The notes: generated by a model from the letters alone, not told the origin. Counted from the first letter of the stretch, positions 7,690-16,306 are shown. The stretch: DNA of 64,000 nucleotides from Petrotoga mexicana DSM 14811 (GCF_002895565.1 NZ_AZRN01000032.1:1-64000), one strand, 5' to 3'. Made by a program: numbers and translations.

Positions 7690-8588
7690 ACGTTCACCCC
7701 CAGTCCTGTAAAAATTACTATCGCAGCTTGAACTAGTGATAGCACTATTGGAACTCCGTAGAAGAATGTTACAACATTCTCTATTCTAAAACGAGCCGAA
7801 ACAGCATATATCACTGTAACTAAGGTATAAACAAAAAAGTATTTTATTAAGTATTCAATTAAATTTCCTCCTCCTAAAAATAGGTTCACGAACAAACCGA
7901 CTTCAACTAACGTTGCAAACTCGTGTTGTAGCATCAACATACCGAAATGTTTTCCTCCATACTCAACCATAGGTCCAGAAGCTATTTCTGCTGGTGCTAT
8001 GGGCGTATCAAATGGGACCTTGTTAAGCATACCAAGTAAGGATATAAAAGCTACTATAGCTCCTAAGGGCATAGTAAAAATATGCCATCCGAAAATCCCA
8101 TTCATTTGTTGTATCTGTGCCAATTCACTGAGTGAAGAAGTACCATAAACGTGTATCATGCCGAATACAACTATCATAAATGGGACTTCATAAGCAACCA
8201 TCTGGGTCAACGCCCTCATAATACCTATTCCTGCCCAGGCGTTTCCAGAACCGGAAGCACTCATGGCCATCCCAAGAGAACCTATTGCTAATAAATAGAC
8301 AACTACAAAGAAATTATCAAGGCCATTAAAAGCCACGATATCGCCAAAAGGTAAAAACATAAAAGTGGCAATAGTTCCTCCCAAAGCCATCATCACACCA
8401 AAATCATAAATAAAACCATGTGTTATAGATGATTTTGATAGAGCTTTGAAAATATCCATAAAAGTTTGATACCATGGTGGTCCTACTCTTCTATGAACTT
8501 TAGCCGTAACTTTTCTTTGAATACCATCAAGAGATACTTGCCATAAAAATCCGATGAAAACTATCATCAAGGCTATCAAATAACTCAT
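7686..8588 (-). CDS. mbxM: MbxM/NuoH-like membrane subunit
   Basis: This 300-residue protein with about eight membrane segments corresponds to NuoH. That subunit anchors the peripheral arm and forms part of the ion or electron coupling interface. Family motifs are RRVGPPWYQTFMDIFKAL (about 33-50), RALTQMVAYEVPF (about 125) and the acidic loop PFDTPIAPAEIASGPMVEY (about 193-211). Its ATG overlaps the stop of mbxH' by 4 bases. Confidence 0.94.
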   Translation of the reverse strand: MSYLIALMIVFIGFLWQVSLDGIQRKVTAKVHRRVGPPWYQTFMDIFKALSKSSITHGFIYDFGVMMALGGTIATFMFLPFGDIVAFNGLDNFFVVVYLLAIGSLGMAMSASGSGNAWAGIGIMRALTQMVAYEVPFMIVVFGMIHVYGTSSLSELAQIQQMNGIFGWHIFTMPLGAIVAFISLLGMLNKVPFDTPIAPAEIASGPMVEYGGKHFGMLMLQHEFATLVEVGLFVNLFLGGGNLIEYLIKYFFVYTLVTVIYAVSARFRIENVVTFFYGVPIVLSLVQAAIVIFTGLGVNV

Positions 8589-10426
8589 ATTTTATCACCC
8601 CAGAAAAAGGCTATTGTTATTATCACAGAGATCCAAAACACACCTACAGAAGCGTTTGAAGAAAAGAACCAACTTCTGACAAGACGGCCAAACTCGTTTA
8701 CTCTTAAAGCTATGGCATCATAAAATTTTTCCACTGATGGATGATTTTTATACAATCTTTCAAAAGGAGCGTAATAGTTTTTGGCATAATGATAAGATTC
8801 AGGATCGTATATAAATTCGCCAGCAGTGTAAGTGTTCATTTGATCAACGGGCCGAGCATTTTTATGTGTGTAAAAAATTAAAGCGGCTATAATGAAACCT
8901 ATTACGAAGACGGCTGTAATCACTAAAGAATCCCACATGCCACTAAAGGAATATATTTTTGAGCCTTCTACACTGATTGGAACAATATTCAAAGAAGCCT
9001 GAATTTTCGAAATAAATCCTAACATTTGAGAAGGAAACACACCAAAATATATTGTCAGTAAGGACATCACAAGCATAGGGATTTGCATCATAAAGGGAAC
9101 TTCTTTCACATCGTTGTGTTTAGGTGATAATTGACCTAAAAATACTGTAGCAAGAGGTCTAAAAACGTACATGAAAGACCCTATGCTTCCAAAAAAGGTG
9201 GCAAAAGCTATAAACATAAGTCCTTTGCTCGCTAAACCTTGAAAGATCAGCCATTTTGACGCAAATCCACTGGTGGGTGGTATCCCGGCAATGGAAATTA
9301 TGGCAATCAAGTAAGCGGCAAAGGTTACAGGCATCTTTTTAATCATCCCACCCAGTTCGCTCATATTTGTGGTACCCGTTCTATAGGCTACCGCTCCGAT
9401 AGTTAAAAACATAGCGGCTGATGCCATTGCATGATTGAAGATGTGCATCATTCCACCCGCGAATCCTACTTGATCTAAAAGCGAGATACCTATCAATATG
9501 TATCCTCCATTCGCGACGGTAGAATAAGCTATCAATCTTTTAGCGTCTTCTTGTTTTATTGCCATAAGGGTGCCAACTATAATGCTTATTGCTCCCAAAA
9601 CCATAATTATATAATTTTCATAAGGGACACCGATTATATGAATGTGGTTAGAAAAAATCTGCGAAGTGGGTATAATTGCACTAACCAACAACGCTATAAA
9701 TGCCCCCATTTTAACTAATCCTCCCGAAAGAACTGGAGAAAAAGTGTGAGGAGCGTTCCCATGGGCAATGGGGAGCCACGTGTGAAATGGGAAAATTCCT
9801 AGTTTTGCAAGTCCCGCGATAATAATTACAAAATAAGCCATTACAGCCGTATTGGGACTGCTAATTAAATTCTGTGAAATACTTTTTATATCAAAGGTTT
9901 GAAACAGTGAATATAAATACATTATTGCAAAAAACATTGAGAAAGAACCGACCGTGCTGATTGCATAATAAACTACAGAGGCCTTCCTTGATTTACCAAG
10001 GGGGATTATAAACAAAGAAGACCAAACTACCATCTCCCAAAATATAAATAACGTAAGGAAATCCTTGGCAAAGAACACCCCCAACGTAGAAACTACAGAA
10101 AACACGTAGAGCATATTGTATGAAGCCGGATTAACCATTTTTTCTACCCAATAGGGATTAAAAAAAGACACAAGAAAATAAGTTAAAACCATTATTATGG
10201 AAAAGAACCAACCATAATTAGAACTCACCAATTGCAATGAAAATCCTCCAAAAGACCAAAGGTTAAATACTGTTCCAACATCGTTCATATATCCAAACAA
10301 AAATACCAATACAAACAACGTTGAAAAAATGGTAAAGTAACTACCCAACTTTTTGTTTATCTTTGTCAAGAAAAAAGTCAAAACCGATAACAACAAACCT
10401 GTAATTAACAGAGAGTTTAATGCCAT
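8585..10426 (-). CDS. MbxH'-type NuoL/MrpD-like ion-translocating subunit
   Basis: This is the longer of two antiporter-like subunits (613 aa, about 14 or more membrane helices). Conserved features are FFAKDFLTLFIFWEMVVWSS near 115-134, with the key glutamate, then FPFHTWLPIAHGNAPHTFS near 213 and the IAYSTVANGGYI lysine-helix region. A C-terminal extension of about 110 residues follows the core. It contains a soluble stretch (HKNARPVDQMNTYTAGEF and onward) and a final helix, as in MbxH' and long NuoL-type subunits. It begins immediately after the mbxH stop codon. Confidence 0.88.
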   Translation of the reverse strand: MALNSLLITGLLLSVLTFFLTKINKKLGSYFTIFSTLFVLVFLFGYMNDVGTVFNLWSFGGFSLQLVSSNYGWFFSIIMVLTYFLVSFFNPYWVEKMVNPASYNMLYVFSVVSTLGVFFAKDFLTLFIFWEMVVWSSLFIIPLGKSRKASVVYYAISTVGSFSMFFAIMYLYSLFQTFDIKSISQNLISSPNTAVMAYFVIIIAGLAKLGIFPFHTWLPIAHGNAPHTFSPVLSGGLVKMGAFIALLVSAIIPTSQIFSNHIHIIGVPYENYIIMVLGAISIIVGTLMAIKQEDAKRLIAYSTVANGGYILIGISLLDQVGFAGGMMHIFNHAMASAAMFLTIGAVAYRTGTTNMSELGGMIKKMPVTFAAYLIAIISIAGIPPTSGFASKWLIFQGLASKGLMFIAFATFFGSIGSFMYVFRPLATVFLGQLSPKHNDVKEVPFMMQIPMLVMSLLTIYFGVFPSQMLGFISKIQASLNIVPISVEGSKIYSFSGMWDSLVITAVFVIGFIIAALIFYTHKNARPVDQMNTYTAGEFIYDPESYHYAKNYYAPFERLYKNHPSVEKFYDAIALRVNEFGRLVRSWFFSSNASVGVFWISVIITIAFFWGDKI

Positions 10427-11848
10427 CTACATCACTCCCACTGATAAATAAGATAAGGATTCCTTCAAAGGTGTTGATACGTTCTGCACAAAATCTCCAA
10501 ATAATTCTGGGTAGATTCCTCCCATAATGAATAAGAACCCAACAACTACCGCTACGACACTTATGACAAATAGCTTGTTCATCGAAAATTTGGTTGTTAA
10601 TTTTTCAGTTGCTTCCTCGTGTTCTTCACCTGGTACCCATAGTTTGACTAGCATCCTTATATAATAAACACCTTCCAACAAACTTCCCAACAATATTACT
10701 AATGGAATAATCCAGTTGGTATTAAAAGCAGTGTTTATAATGTTGAATTTTGCATAAAAACCGTAGAACAAAGGAAGACCAATCAAAGACAAAGCAGAAA
10801 CTGTAAATCCAAAACCTACTAGAGGATACTTTCTAAATATTCCAGCAGCTTTATCGATAGAATCACTTGAATTATTCTCATAAACGTTCGCGGCTGTAGA
10901 AAACATCACTAACTTAGCAAAGGCATTATTTATTAGTTGTAAAACAGCTGCGTACCCCCCACCTATTAAAAATAGTCCAGTAATTAATCCTGCCTGTCCA
11001 ATACTTGAGAAAGTAAGTATTTCTCTCATATTCTTTGTAGCTGTGGCAGAAGCTTCGGCAAAGATAAAGGTAATGAAAGTAATTGCGATAAATATATTAA
11101 ACAAAGGCCCGCTAACGGTAATTAAATTGGAAAAAAACCTTCCAAATACCAAAAAAATCGTTGATGCATAGACAGCAGAAAATAATGGGGCAGTCAAGGT
11201 GTTTACATTAGAATAAATACCTCTAACCCAACTATTAAAAGGTATAAGTTTTGCCTCAACCGCTAAACCTGAAAAAATTAAAATGGAAACTATCAGTTGA
11301 ATATTTTGTGAAAGTCCTGAAAAGTGAACGGACAAATCAGACATGTTAAGACTTCCAACAACGGCATATACAATAATTATTCCAAGTAAATATAAACTAG
11401 ATCCCACGGAACCTAATACCAAATAATTAAACGTTTGATGGTACTTTCCATGTAACGTTGATATTATATAAGCTGAAATGGTGGCTATTTCAAAGAAAAC
11501 GTAGAAGTTAAATAAATCGTTAGTTAACACCATTCCATTGAGTCCAGCTAAAGCAATTAACAAAGGCAATGAATATTTTCCAATCTTCTTCATCCCAATC
11601 AGAGAAGAAACGAGAAACAAAACATTAATTAATACTATCCCGAATAAAGAATAATTATCTACCAACAAGTTGATACCAAATGGTGGTTGCCAACCTCCAA
11701 GTTCGTAACTTCCTTTTTGTGCAAAAAAAGCAAAGATGGTGTTTAAAACCAAACCAAAAAACAAAAGAGATTTCGAAAAGCTTTTAAACATTACCCCAAC
11801 GAACGCTAGAAGTAAAGGGATAACTATTAAAAGTACAGGATTAATCAT
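10427..11848 (-). CDS. mbxH: MbxH/MrpD-like antiporter subunit
   Basis: This 473-residue multi-helix membrane protein resembles MrpD and NuoN. Visible motifs are LTNDLFNFYVFFEIATISAY (about 104) with the membrane glutamate, AVEAKLIPFNSWVRG (about 197) and ILTFSSIGQAGLI (about 279). I chose ATG 11848 rather than an upstream in-frame GTG at 11857. AGAGGTGG lies 5 bases before the ATG and would overlap the GTG. It overlaps mbxG by 8 bases and is followed directly by mbxH'. Confidence 0.9.
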   Translation of the reverse strand: MINPVLLIVIPLLLAFVGVMFKSFSKSLLFFGLVLNTIFAFFAQKGSYELGGWQPPFGINLLVDNYSLFGIVLINVLFLVSSLIGMKKIGKYSLPLLIALAGLNGMVLTNDLFNFYVFFEIATISAYIISTLHGKYHQTFNYLVLGSVGSSLYLLGIIIVYAVVGSLNMSDLSVHFSGLSQNIQLIVSILIFSGLAVEAKLIPFNSWVRGIYSNVNTLTAPLFSAVYASTIFLVFGRFFSNLITVSGPLFNIFIAITFITFIFAEASATATKNMREILTFSSIGQAGLITGLFLIGGGYAAVLQLINNAFAKLVMFSTAANVYENNSSDSIDKAAGIFRKYPLVGFGFTVSALSLIGLPLFYGFYAKFNIINTAFNTNWIIPLVILLGSLLEGVYYIRMLVKLWVPGEEHEEATEKLTTKFSMNKLFVISVVAVVVGFLFIMGGIYPELFGDFVQNVSTPLKESLSYLSVGVM

Positions 11849-12176
11849 CTGAACCACCTCTAATTTCGTCTATTTCGATAGACCCTTTTTCAAAGTATAC
11901 TTTTCTAATAAAAGCCAAGCCTAAAGCAGTAGTTCCAAAACCGATAACAATCGCAGTTAACACCAACGCTTGAGGGAGTGGATCAACATAATTTGAAACA
12001 GATTCAAGCGTTATAATTGGTGCGTTACCACCTTTAACGTATCCAATAGATATAATGAATAAATTCAAACCTAATTCTAAAAGGTTCAGTGAAATAAGCA
12101 TCTTAATCAAATTCTTCGATGAGAGTAAGCCGTAGATTCCAACAAAAAGTAGCACTAAAAATAAATACTGAATCAT
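11841..12176 (-). CDS. mbxG: MbxG/MrpC (NuoK-like) subunit
   Basis: This 111-residue protein with three membrane helices resembles MrpC and NuoK. Conserved parts are the GLLSSKNLIKMLISLNLLEL segment (about 16-35), with the family's buried acidic residue, and PLPQALVLTAIVIGFGTTAL (about 69-88). It belongs to the Mrp-like ion-translocation module. Start and stop overlap both neighbours (4 and 8 bases). Confidence 0.93.
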   Translation of the reverse strand: MIQYLFLVLLFVGIYGLLSSKNLIKMLISLNLLELGLNLFIISIGYVKGGNAPIITLESVSNYVDPLPQALVLTAIVIGFGTTALGLAFIRKVYFEKGSIEIDEIRGGSDD

Positions 12177-12898
12177 TTTTCTCCCCCCTGTGTTAAAAAG
12201 TTGCCAATGATATTTGACAATTCAGAACCAACTTTTAAACCTATCAAAACGTATAGTATAGGTGTTAATCCTGCGCTGAAAAGTTGACCAATCTCGCCCG
12301 AAGGCAAAAAGTTGTATAAAAATGAATTAAAAGCAAAAAGCCCTATTAACCCTAAGACTATAACCAAAACTCCCGAGGTGCCTTCAAGTACGTTGAAGGC
12401 TTTCATCTTCTCTTTAAATTTATCATCGCTTATGTACATCAATAAAACCGATGAGGCTATCATTGCACCACCCGGAAATCCTCCACCCGGAGTTAAATGA
12501 CCATGAATGAATATATATATTCCAACGATCAATATAATGCCTGTTATAATTCGAACACCAGCTTTGAGAATGAAATTTGGTTTTACTCGAAAGATAATCC
12601 TTTCTTTTCCTACATTTAAAAGCAAGGCTACCCCCATTGCCGAAATGAAAAGGACGGTTAATTCTCCTAAGGTGTCAAATCCTCTATAATTAACAACTAC
12701 AGAAGTAACAATATTAGCCGATCCTGTTTCCGGTGAAGGTCTGGTTTCATCTACGTTCTTTTCTATATATTTTTGTGAAACGGTATTATTTAAATCTGTC
12801 TCACCGTACTTTGGAAAGAAACTTTCTGAATCGTACAGTAATGAAAAAATAAAAAAGGCTAAAGCAAACGTTAATAAAGCTGAGATAAACTTCTTCAT
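12173..12898 (-). CDS. mbxF: MbxF-type subunit: MrpA C-terminal piece joined to MrpB
   Basis: This 241-residue membrane protein joins two Mrp pieces. Residues 55-100 (TSVVVNYRGFDTLGELTVLF) match the C-terminal end of MrpA, which is MbhE in archaeal complexes. Residues 105-235 match MrpB (MbhF), including IFIHGHLTPGGGFPGGAM at about 128-145. The N-terminal helix and the loop to about residue 55 are not conserved in my reading. In archaeal Mbh the two parts are separate genes. It overlaps mbxD by one base and mbxG by four. Confidence 0.88.
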   Translation of the reverse strand: MKKFISALLTFALAFFIFSLLYDSESFFPKYGETDLNNTVSQKYIEKNVDETRPSPETGSANIVTSVVVNYRGFDTLGELTVLFISAMGVALLLNVGKERIIFRVKPNFILKAGVRIITGIILIVGIYIFIHGHLTPGGGFPGGAMIASSVLLMYISDDKFKEKMKAFNVLEGTSGVLVIVLGLIGLFAFNSFLYNFLPSGEIGQLFSAGLTPILYVLIGLKVGSELSNIIGNFLTQGGEK

Positions 12899-13143
12899 TA
12901 TTTCTCACCACTCTTCTTCATAGTCATCAATGTAAATACGAAAAGCGAGGTCATCAAACCAGAACCTATAACAGCTTGAGTTATAGCAACATCTGGAGCT
13001 TTCATGATTATGAATTCCACAACTGAGAGCAAAGACGTTATAGATAAAAAAACAATGGAATTTAACAACTTTTTCGATTCAATAGCCATCAAAGCGAAGA
13101 GGATCATTATAAAACCAATGATTACACCAATTGTTTCAATCAT
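12898..13143 (-). CDS. mbxD: MbxD/MbhD-like subunit (DUF4040)
   Basis: This 81-residue, three-helix membrane protein corresponds to the segment of MrpA called MbhD or DUF4040. The conserved KAPDVAITQAVIGSGLMT is at about 47-64. It is one of the split MrpA parts typical of Mbh/Mbx operons. It overlaps mbxC by 8 bases. Confidence 0.91.
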   Translation of the reverse strand: MIETIGVIIGFIMILFALMAIESKKLLNSIVFLSITSLLSVVEFIIMKAPDVAITQAVIGSGLMTSLFVFTLMTMKKSGEK

Positions 13144-13474
13144 CTTGACTCATCTCCTCTTTTTCATACAAACCTTTTAAGTCATCTTTTTGTAATTTTG
13201 CTATTCTTGCACCATGTAAGTAGGAGGCGCGAGCTAAAACGGAACTCCCAACGGGATTAGTGATGGTCATAAAAACAACTAAGATTAGTGACTTCAAAAA
13301 CCACGAAGGGTTTAAAAATCCAACTCCTAAAATTAAAGAAAACGCACCTAAAGTAGTGGCTTTTGTACCTGCCTGTATTCTATTGAAAACATCCGGCATT
13401 CTGAATATTCCCAAACCTCCCAACAGATAGAAAATTCCTCCAATAATTATTAAAACATCTCCGATCACCTTCAT
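13136..13474 (-). CDS. mbxC: MbxC/MrpG-like subunit
   Basis: This 112-residue protein has three membrane helices and matches the MrpG (MnhG/PhaG) family. Signatures are GLGIFRMPDVFNRIQAGTKA (about 20-39), TTLGAFSLILG and TNPVGSSVLARASYL (about 72-86). It forms the Mrp-like module with MbxA and MbxB, in the same E-F-G order as Mrp antiporters. It overlaps mbxB and mbxD. Confidence 0.93.
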   Translation of the reverse strand: MKVIGDVLIIIGGIFYLLGGLGIFRMPDVFNRIQAGTKATTLGAFSLILGVGFLNPSWFLKSLILVVFMTITNPVGSSVLARASYLHGARIAKLQKDDLKGLYEKEEMSQDD

Positions 13475-13722
13475 TTTTTCGCCTCCAAATATCTTGAAAG
13501 AACAACCGTTTCCAAAAAGGATAGCACTCCATAAACTATTGCAATATCCAAATAAATTTCATTTTTAAAAATATGTGATAGCAAAACAATAATTCCTGTG
13601 ATCATAACGTTCATTGTATCCAAAGAAACGATTCTATCGGTTACTTCAGGACCAATTATCATTCTCAAGACAGAAAAAAATATACCTATTCCAATCAAAC
13701 TAAACACGATAATTTCGATCAT
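13471..13722 (-). CDS. mbxB: MbxB/MrpF-like subunit
   Basis: This 83-residue protein with three helices matches MrpF. The conserved RMIIGPEVTDRIVSLDTMNV is at about 20-39, and the YLDIAIVYGVLSFLETVVL helix is near the C terminus. The ATG at 13722 has GAGG 8 to 11 bases upstream and overlaps the mbxA stop by 4 bases. Confidence 0.93.
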   Translation of the reverse strand: MIEIIVFSLIGIGIFFSVLRMIIGPEVTDRIVSLDTMNVMITGIIVLLSHIFKNEIYLDIAIVYGVLSFLETVVLSRYLEAKK

Positions 13723-14204
13723 TTGTATATCCTCCTCAAAATTTTTTCGAAAGTCCCCGTCACGTACTTTTTGTAATCTTCTTCGTTTTTACCCTTTATA
13801 TCTATCCAATGAATGTATAGGTTTTCTTCATCGGCATCTATTGCTAGTGTCCCAGGGGTTAAAGTAATGGAATTAGCTAAAGTTAACTTGCCAACATTTC
13901 CCTTCAAATCAACAGGGATTTTCACAAAACCTGGGTTTAAAGGTATTTTTGGTGTCAAAACCCTCCTTGCAACATCGATATTTGATAAAAACATTTTGTA
14001 CACAAAAACAGGTACGTATACAACCACAAATAAAGGTAGTTTGTAAACAACAGAAAGATCTAATTCATAATCCACAAGACCTGAAATGACTCCTGCTAAA
14101 ACAATTGAAACTAACAACCCTACGATCAATTCAGAAAGGTTAAAAGAAGTCAAAAACAGCCAAATTACTAGAAGAACAATAAAAGTCGAAACAAATTTCT
14201 TCAC
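13719..14204 (-). CDS. mbxA: MbxA/MrpE-like subunit, first gene of the Mbx operon
   Basis: This 161-residue protein with two N-terminal membrane segments matches MrpE. The core VYVPVFVYKMFLSNIDVARR is near 61-80. It is followed by the soluble domain PGFVKIPVDLKG and LANSITLTPGTLAID (about 109-123). The start is GTG 14204 with GGAGGG a few bases upstream. It opens a 13-gene, tightly overlapping operon whose order equals that reported for archaeal mbx. Its promoter is at 14279-14306. Confidence 0.93.
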   Translation of the reverse strand: MKKFVSTFIVLLVIWLFLTSFNLSELIVGLLVSIVLAGVISGLVDYELDLSVVYKLPLFVVVYVPVFVYKMFLSNIDVARRVLTPKIPLNPGFVKIPVDLKGNVGKLTLANSITLTPGTLAIDADEENLYIHWIDIKGKNEEDYKKYVTGTFEKILRRIYK

Positions 14205-14240
14205 AACAATCCCTCCACTTTATATAGTTTGTGAAAAAAA

Positions 14241-14295
14241 CCTCATACTGGATAAGCCGAAAAATTTTATTCCTATACATTATACCAGTAAGAGG
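14241..14295. promoter_or_regulatory. Inverted repeat spanning the mbx promoter
   Basis: CCTCATACTGG at 14241-14251 and CCAGTAAGAGG at 14285-14295 are inverted repeats with one mismatch. They are 33 bases apart and bracket the -10 box and expected start point of the minus-strand mbx promoter. One arm lies in the -35/-10 spacer, so the two arms cannot form a hairpin in that transcript. A two-site DNA-binding protein is more likely. Confidence 0.5.
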
Positions 14296-14306
14296 TATAA
14301 TTCCAA
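14279..14306 (-). promoter_or_regulatory. Promoter of the mbx operon
   Basis: On the minus strand TTGGAA (14306-14301) and TATAAT (14284-14279) are 16 bases apart, with TGG directly before TATAAT. The leader to the GTG at 14204 would be about 70 bases. Confidence 0.7.
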
Positions 14307-14324
14307 AATCGAAAAACAACCTTC

Positions 14325-14374
14325 TAATCGGCTATAATCGTACTTAATTACCTTTAATTACCCCTAAACGCTAA
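14325..14374 (+). repeat. Decamer array A: five units with exact 10-bp period
   Basis: Units start at 14325, 14335, 14345, 14355 and 14365. They read TAATCGGCTA, TAATCGTACT, TAATTACCTT, TAATTACCCC and TAAACGCTAA. The array lies between the divergent mbx promoter and the promoter of the aldo-keto reductase-like gene. Arrays B (35974) and C (59869) have the same unit, number and spacing. Confidence 0.8.
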
Positions 14375-14397
14375 TTTTCTATGGTATTAATTTTTTA

Positions 14398-14406
14398 TGG
14401 TATAAT
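14398..14406 (+). promoter_or_regulatory. Extended -10 promoter for the 14484 gene cluster
   Basis: TGGTATAAT is 78 bases before the ATG at 14484. A second, partial copy (TATGGTATT) lies 17 bases upstream. No consensus -35 is visible; decamer array A occupies the region just upstream. Confidence 0.6.
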
Positions 14407-14483
14407 TGAATGTGCAATTTCTCATATCTTCTTTTAAGTATTGATCACCTTCCAGGGGGTACTATTGAAAGGAGGAACAAGAA

Positions 14484-15335
14484 ATGGAGAGAAGAATGTT
14501 GGGTAAAACCCAAGAAGAACTCTCTATAATAGGTTTGGATTTGGAAAAGCTTTTGGTAAGTGAGGATACTTACGAAATTAAAAGGTTTTTAGAAAAGTTT
14601 ATTCTAGGTGGTGTAAACTTTTTTGAAATTTCTCCTACATTCGAACCTAAAGACGTGACGGCCATTTTTCCAATAAATCTGTATAGGGATAAACTTTTTA
14701 TTGCAGGCAGATCTTACTCCAAAAGCAGTGATGAGATACAACAGGACATAAAAGAACTCTTAGCTAAATTCAATCTTCAATATTTAGATTTGATTCAAAT
14801 TATTGTAAATACTCAAGAAGGTATTCATAGAATTCTAGGACCTGAAGGCGCTCTGGAGGGGTTCTTTGCCGCTAAAAATTTGGGCTTAGTAAAGTACATA
14901 GGTTTTTCAACAAACAAAGAAAGAATAGCCTTAAAACTTTTAGAAAGTTACGATTTTGATTCGATTACCTTCCCCTTAGACTGGATGAACTGGTACACTG
15001 GTTATGGAAGAAAAGTAATTTCCAAAGCCAAGGAAAAAGGTACTGGCATAATAAGCAAACAAAGTCTTATAAAAAAGATAACGAAGGTAAATTCAGAAAA
15101 AGGTATATCGGACCTTCTTTATATCCCTTCTGAAAGTTATGAAGAAGTTAAGACAACGATAAGATTTTCTCTTACTAAGCCAATAACCTCTATCTTATGT
15201 TCTAGCCACATTAACCTTTTAGAATGGTTAATACAAGCAGCAGACGAATTCACACCGCTTGATATTCAAGAAGAGAAAAATTTGCGAAAAAGCTGTGAAG
15301 AGCTTGGAAAAGTGTTCAATCCTAAAAACATTTGA
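14484..15335 (+). CDS. Aldo-keto reductase-like protein with degenerate active site
   Basis: The 283-residue protein follows the aldo-keto reductase barrel pattern. It starts RMLGKTQEELSIIGLDLEKL, has the GGVNFFE strand near 42-48, LDLIQIIVN near 101, and GFFAAKNLGLVKYIGFSTN near 126-144. In active family members the second of these reads like FFDTAxxYG and the third like DLYxLH. Here the first reads FFEISPTFE and the His position in the third is Ile, so the catalytic Tyr and His appear to be lost. It may be non-enzymatic or have a changed activity. It is followed directly by psuK (stop codon within the psuK ribosome-binding region). Confidence 0.75.
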   Translation: MERRMLGKTQEELSIIGLDLEKLLVSEDTYEIKRFLEKFILGGVNFFEISPTFEPKDVTAIFPINLYRDKLFIAGRSYSKSSDEIQQDIKELLAKFNLQYLDLIQIIVNTQEGIHRILGPEGALEGFFAAKNLGLVKYIGFSTNKERIALKLLESYDFDSITFPLDWMNWYTGYGRKVISKAKEKGTGIISKQSLIKKITKVNSEKGISDLLYIPSESYEEVKTTIRFSLTKPITSILCSSHINLLEWLIQAADEFTPLDIQEEKNLRKSCEELGKVFNPKNI

Positions 15336-15346
15336 GGAGAAGTGGC

Positions 15347-16306
15347 ATGTCTGTATCAATAATTGGAGGAATAAATATAGATTTTAAAGGATCCTCTTAC
15401 CAAAAATTATCTCTAAAGACTTCAAACCCTGGACGTATTTTTTATTCCTCTGGTGGTGTATCTAGGAACGTTGCACACAATTTATGCAAATTAGAAGTGC
15501 CTGTTAATTTGTTTGGCGTAGTTGGGAACGATGTATTTGGTGAAATAATTTTAGCTGAACTAAATACCCTAAAGATAAATACTAATTTTATCAAGATTTC
15601 TGATAATTACCGTACTGGAGTTTACCTTGCAATTTTAGACCAAAAAAAAGATATGTTGGTTTCCATTTCAGACATGGAAATTATTAAAGAGATAAATGTA
15701 AATTATATAGAAAAACATAAAGATACGTTACTCCATTCAAAAATAGTCTTTCTTGAAGCAAATTTAGAACCCCAGGTAATAGAATATACACTTAAAATAC
15801 TTGAAAATACCGATGTTTGCACAGTTTTTAACGCAGTATCAAATCAAAAGGTAAAAAAATTAAAAAATATAATTGGAAAAATAGATTATCTAACTCTCAA
15901 CTTTTCAGAATTGAAATCCTTAATTGAGCAAGAAAACTTGAATTTTTCAGATTATAAAAGTATCCAGAAGATTTTTTCTGAAGAATTCCCCAATATTTTT
16001 AATTTAATCATAACAAACGGAGAAGAGGGGGTTCTTTTTTTCAACAATCAACTTAAAAAAACAGAGTTCTTTTCTGTAGAGAAAGTTAAAGATTCCGAAA
16101 TAATCGATGCTAATGGTGCCGGAGATGCTTTCACCTCAGGATTTATCTACGGTATTTACAACGATGCTGATATAGAAAAAAGCATTGAATACGGAATAAA
16201 AGCCGCTCGAATTACCCTAAAAAGTCCAAAAACAGTAGCAGATGAGTTATCTTGCAAAATTTTTGGGGTGAGGAGCGGAGCTAGGGACCGCAGGTCCCTT
16301 CCTTAG
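15347..16306 (+). CDS. psuK: PfkB-family carbohydrate kinase, probable pseudouridine kinase
   Basis: This is a ribokinase-fold kinase of 319 aa. The substrate-side GG motif is SSGGVSRNVAHNLCKLE (near 33-49), and the catalytic NGAGDAFTSGF is near 260. Together with psuG just downstream, the likely reaction is phosphorylation of pseudouridine to its 5'-phosphate. I chose ATG 15347, with AGGAG at 15335-15339. An in-frame TTG at 15332 would overlap that site. The last 14 or so codons (FGVRSGARDRRSLP) are read from a GC-rich repeat element beginning near 16264. The native C terminus was therefore probably altered by the repeat. Confidence 0.85.
   Translation: MSVSIIGGINIDFKGSSYQKLSLKTSNPGRIFYSSGGVSRNVAHNLCKLEVPVNLFGVVGNDVFGEIILAELNTLKINTNFIKISDNYRTGVYLAILDQKKDMLVSISDMEIIKEINVNYIEKHKDTLLHSKIVFLEANLEPQVIEYTLKILENTDVCTVFNAVSNQKVKKLKNIIGKIDYLTLNFSELKSLIEQENLNFSDYKSIQKIFSEEFPNIFNLIITNGEEGVLFFNNQLKKTEFFSVEKVKDSEIIDANGAGDAFTSGFIYGIYNDADIEKSIEYGIKAARITLKSPKTVADELSCKIFGVRSGARDRRSLP

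Noticed and set aside
3605-14204. Membrane-bound [NiFe] hydrogenase (Mbh) or a plain Mrp antiporter operon
   Set aside because: The NuoD-like subunit has only one cysteine in each nickel motif, so no hydrogenase site. The presence of NuoB, C, D, H and I-like subunits excludes a simple Mrp antiporter. The gene order fits Mbx.
14296-14301. Plus-strand TATAAT as the main promoter for the 14484 gene
   Set aside because: It is nearly 190 bases from the start and is part of the divergent mbx promoter spacer. The TGGTATAAT at 14398 is better placed.
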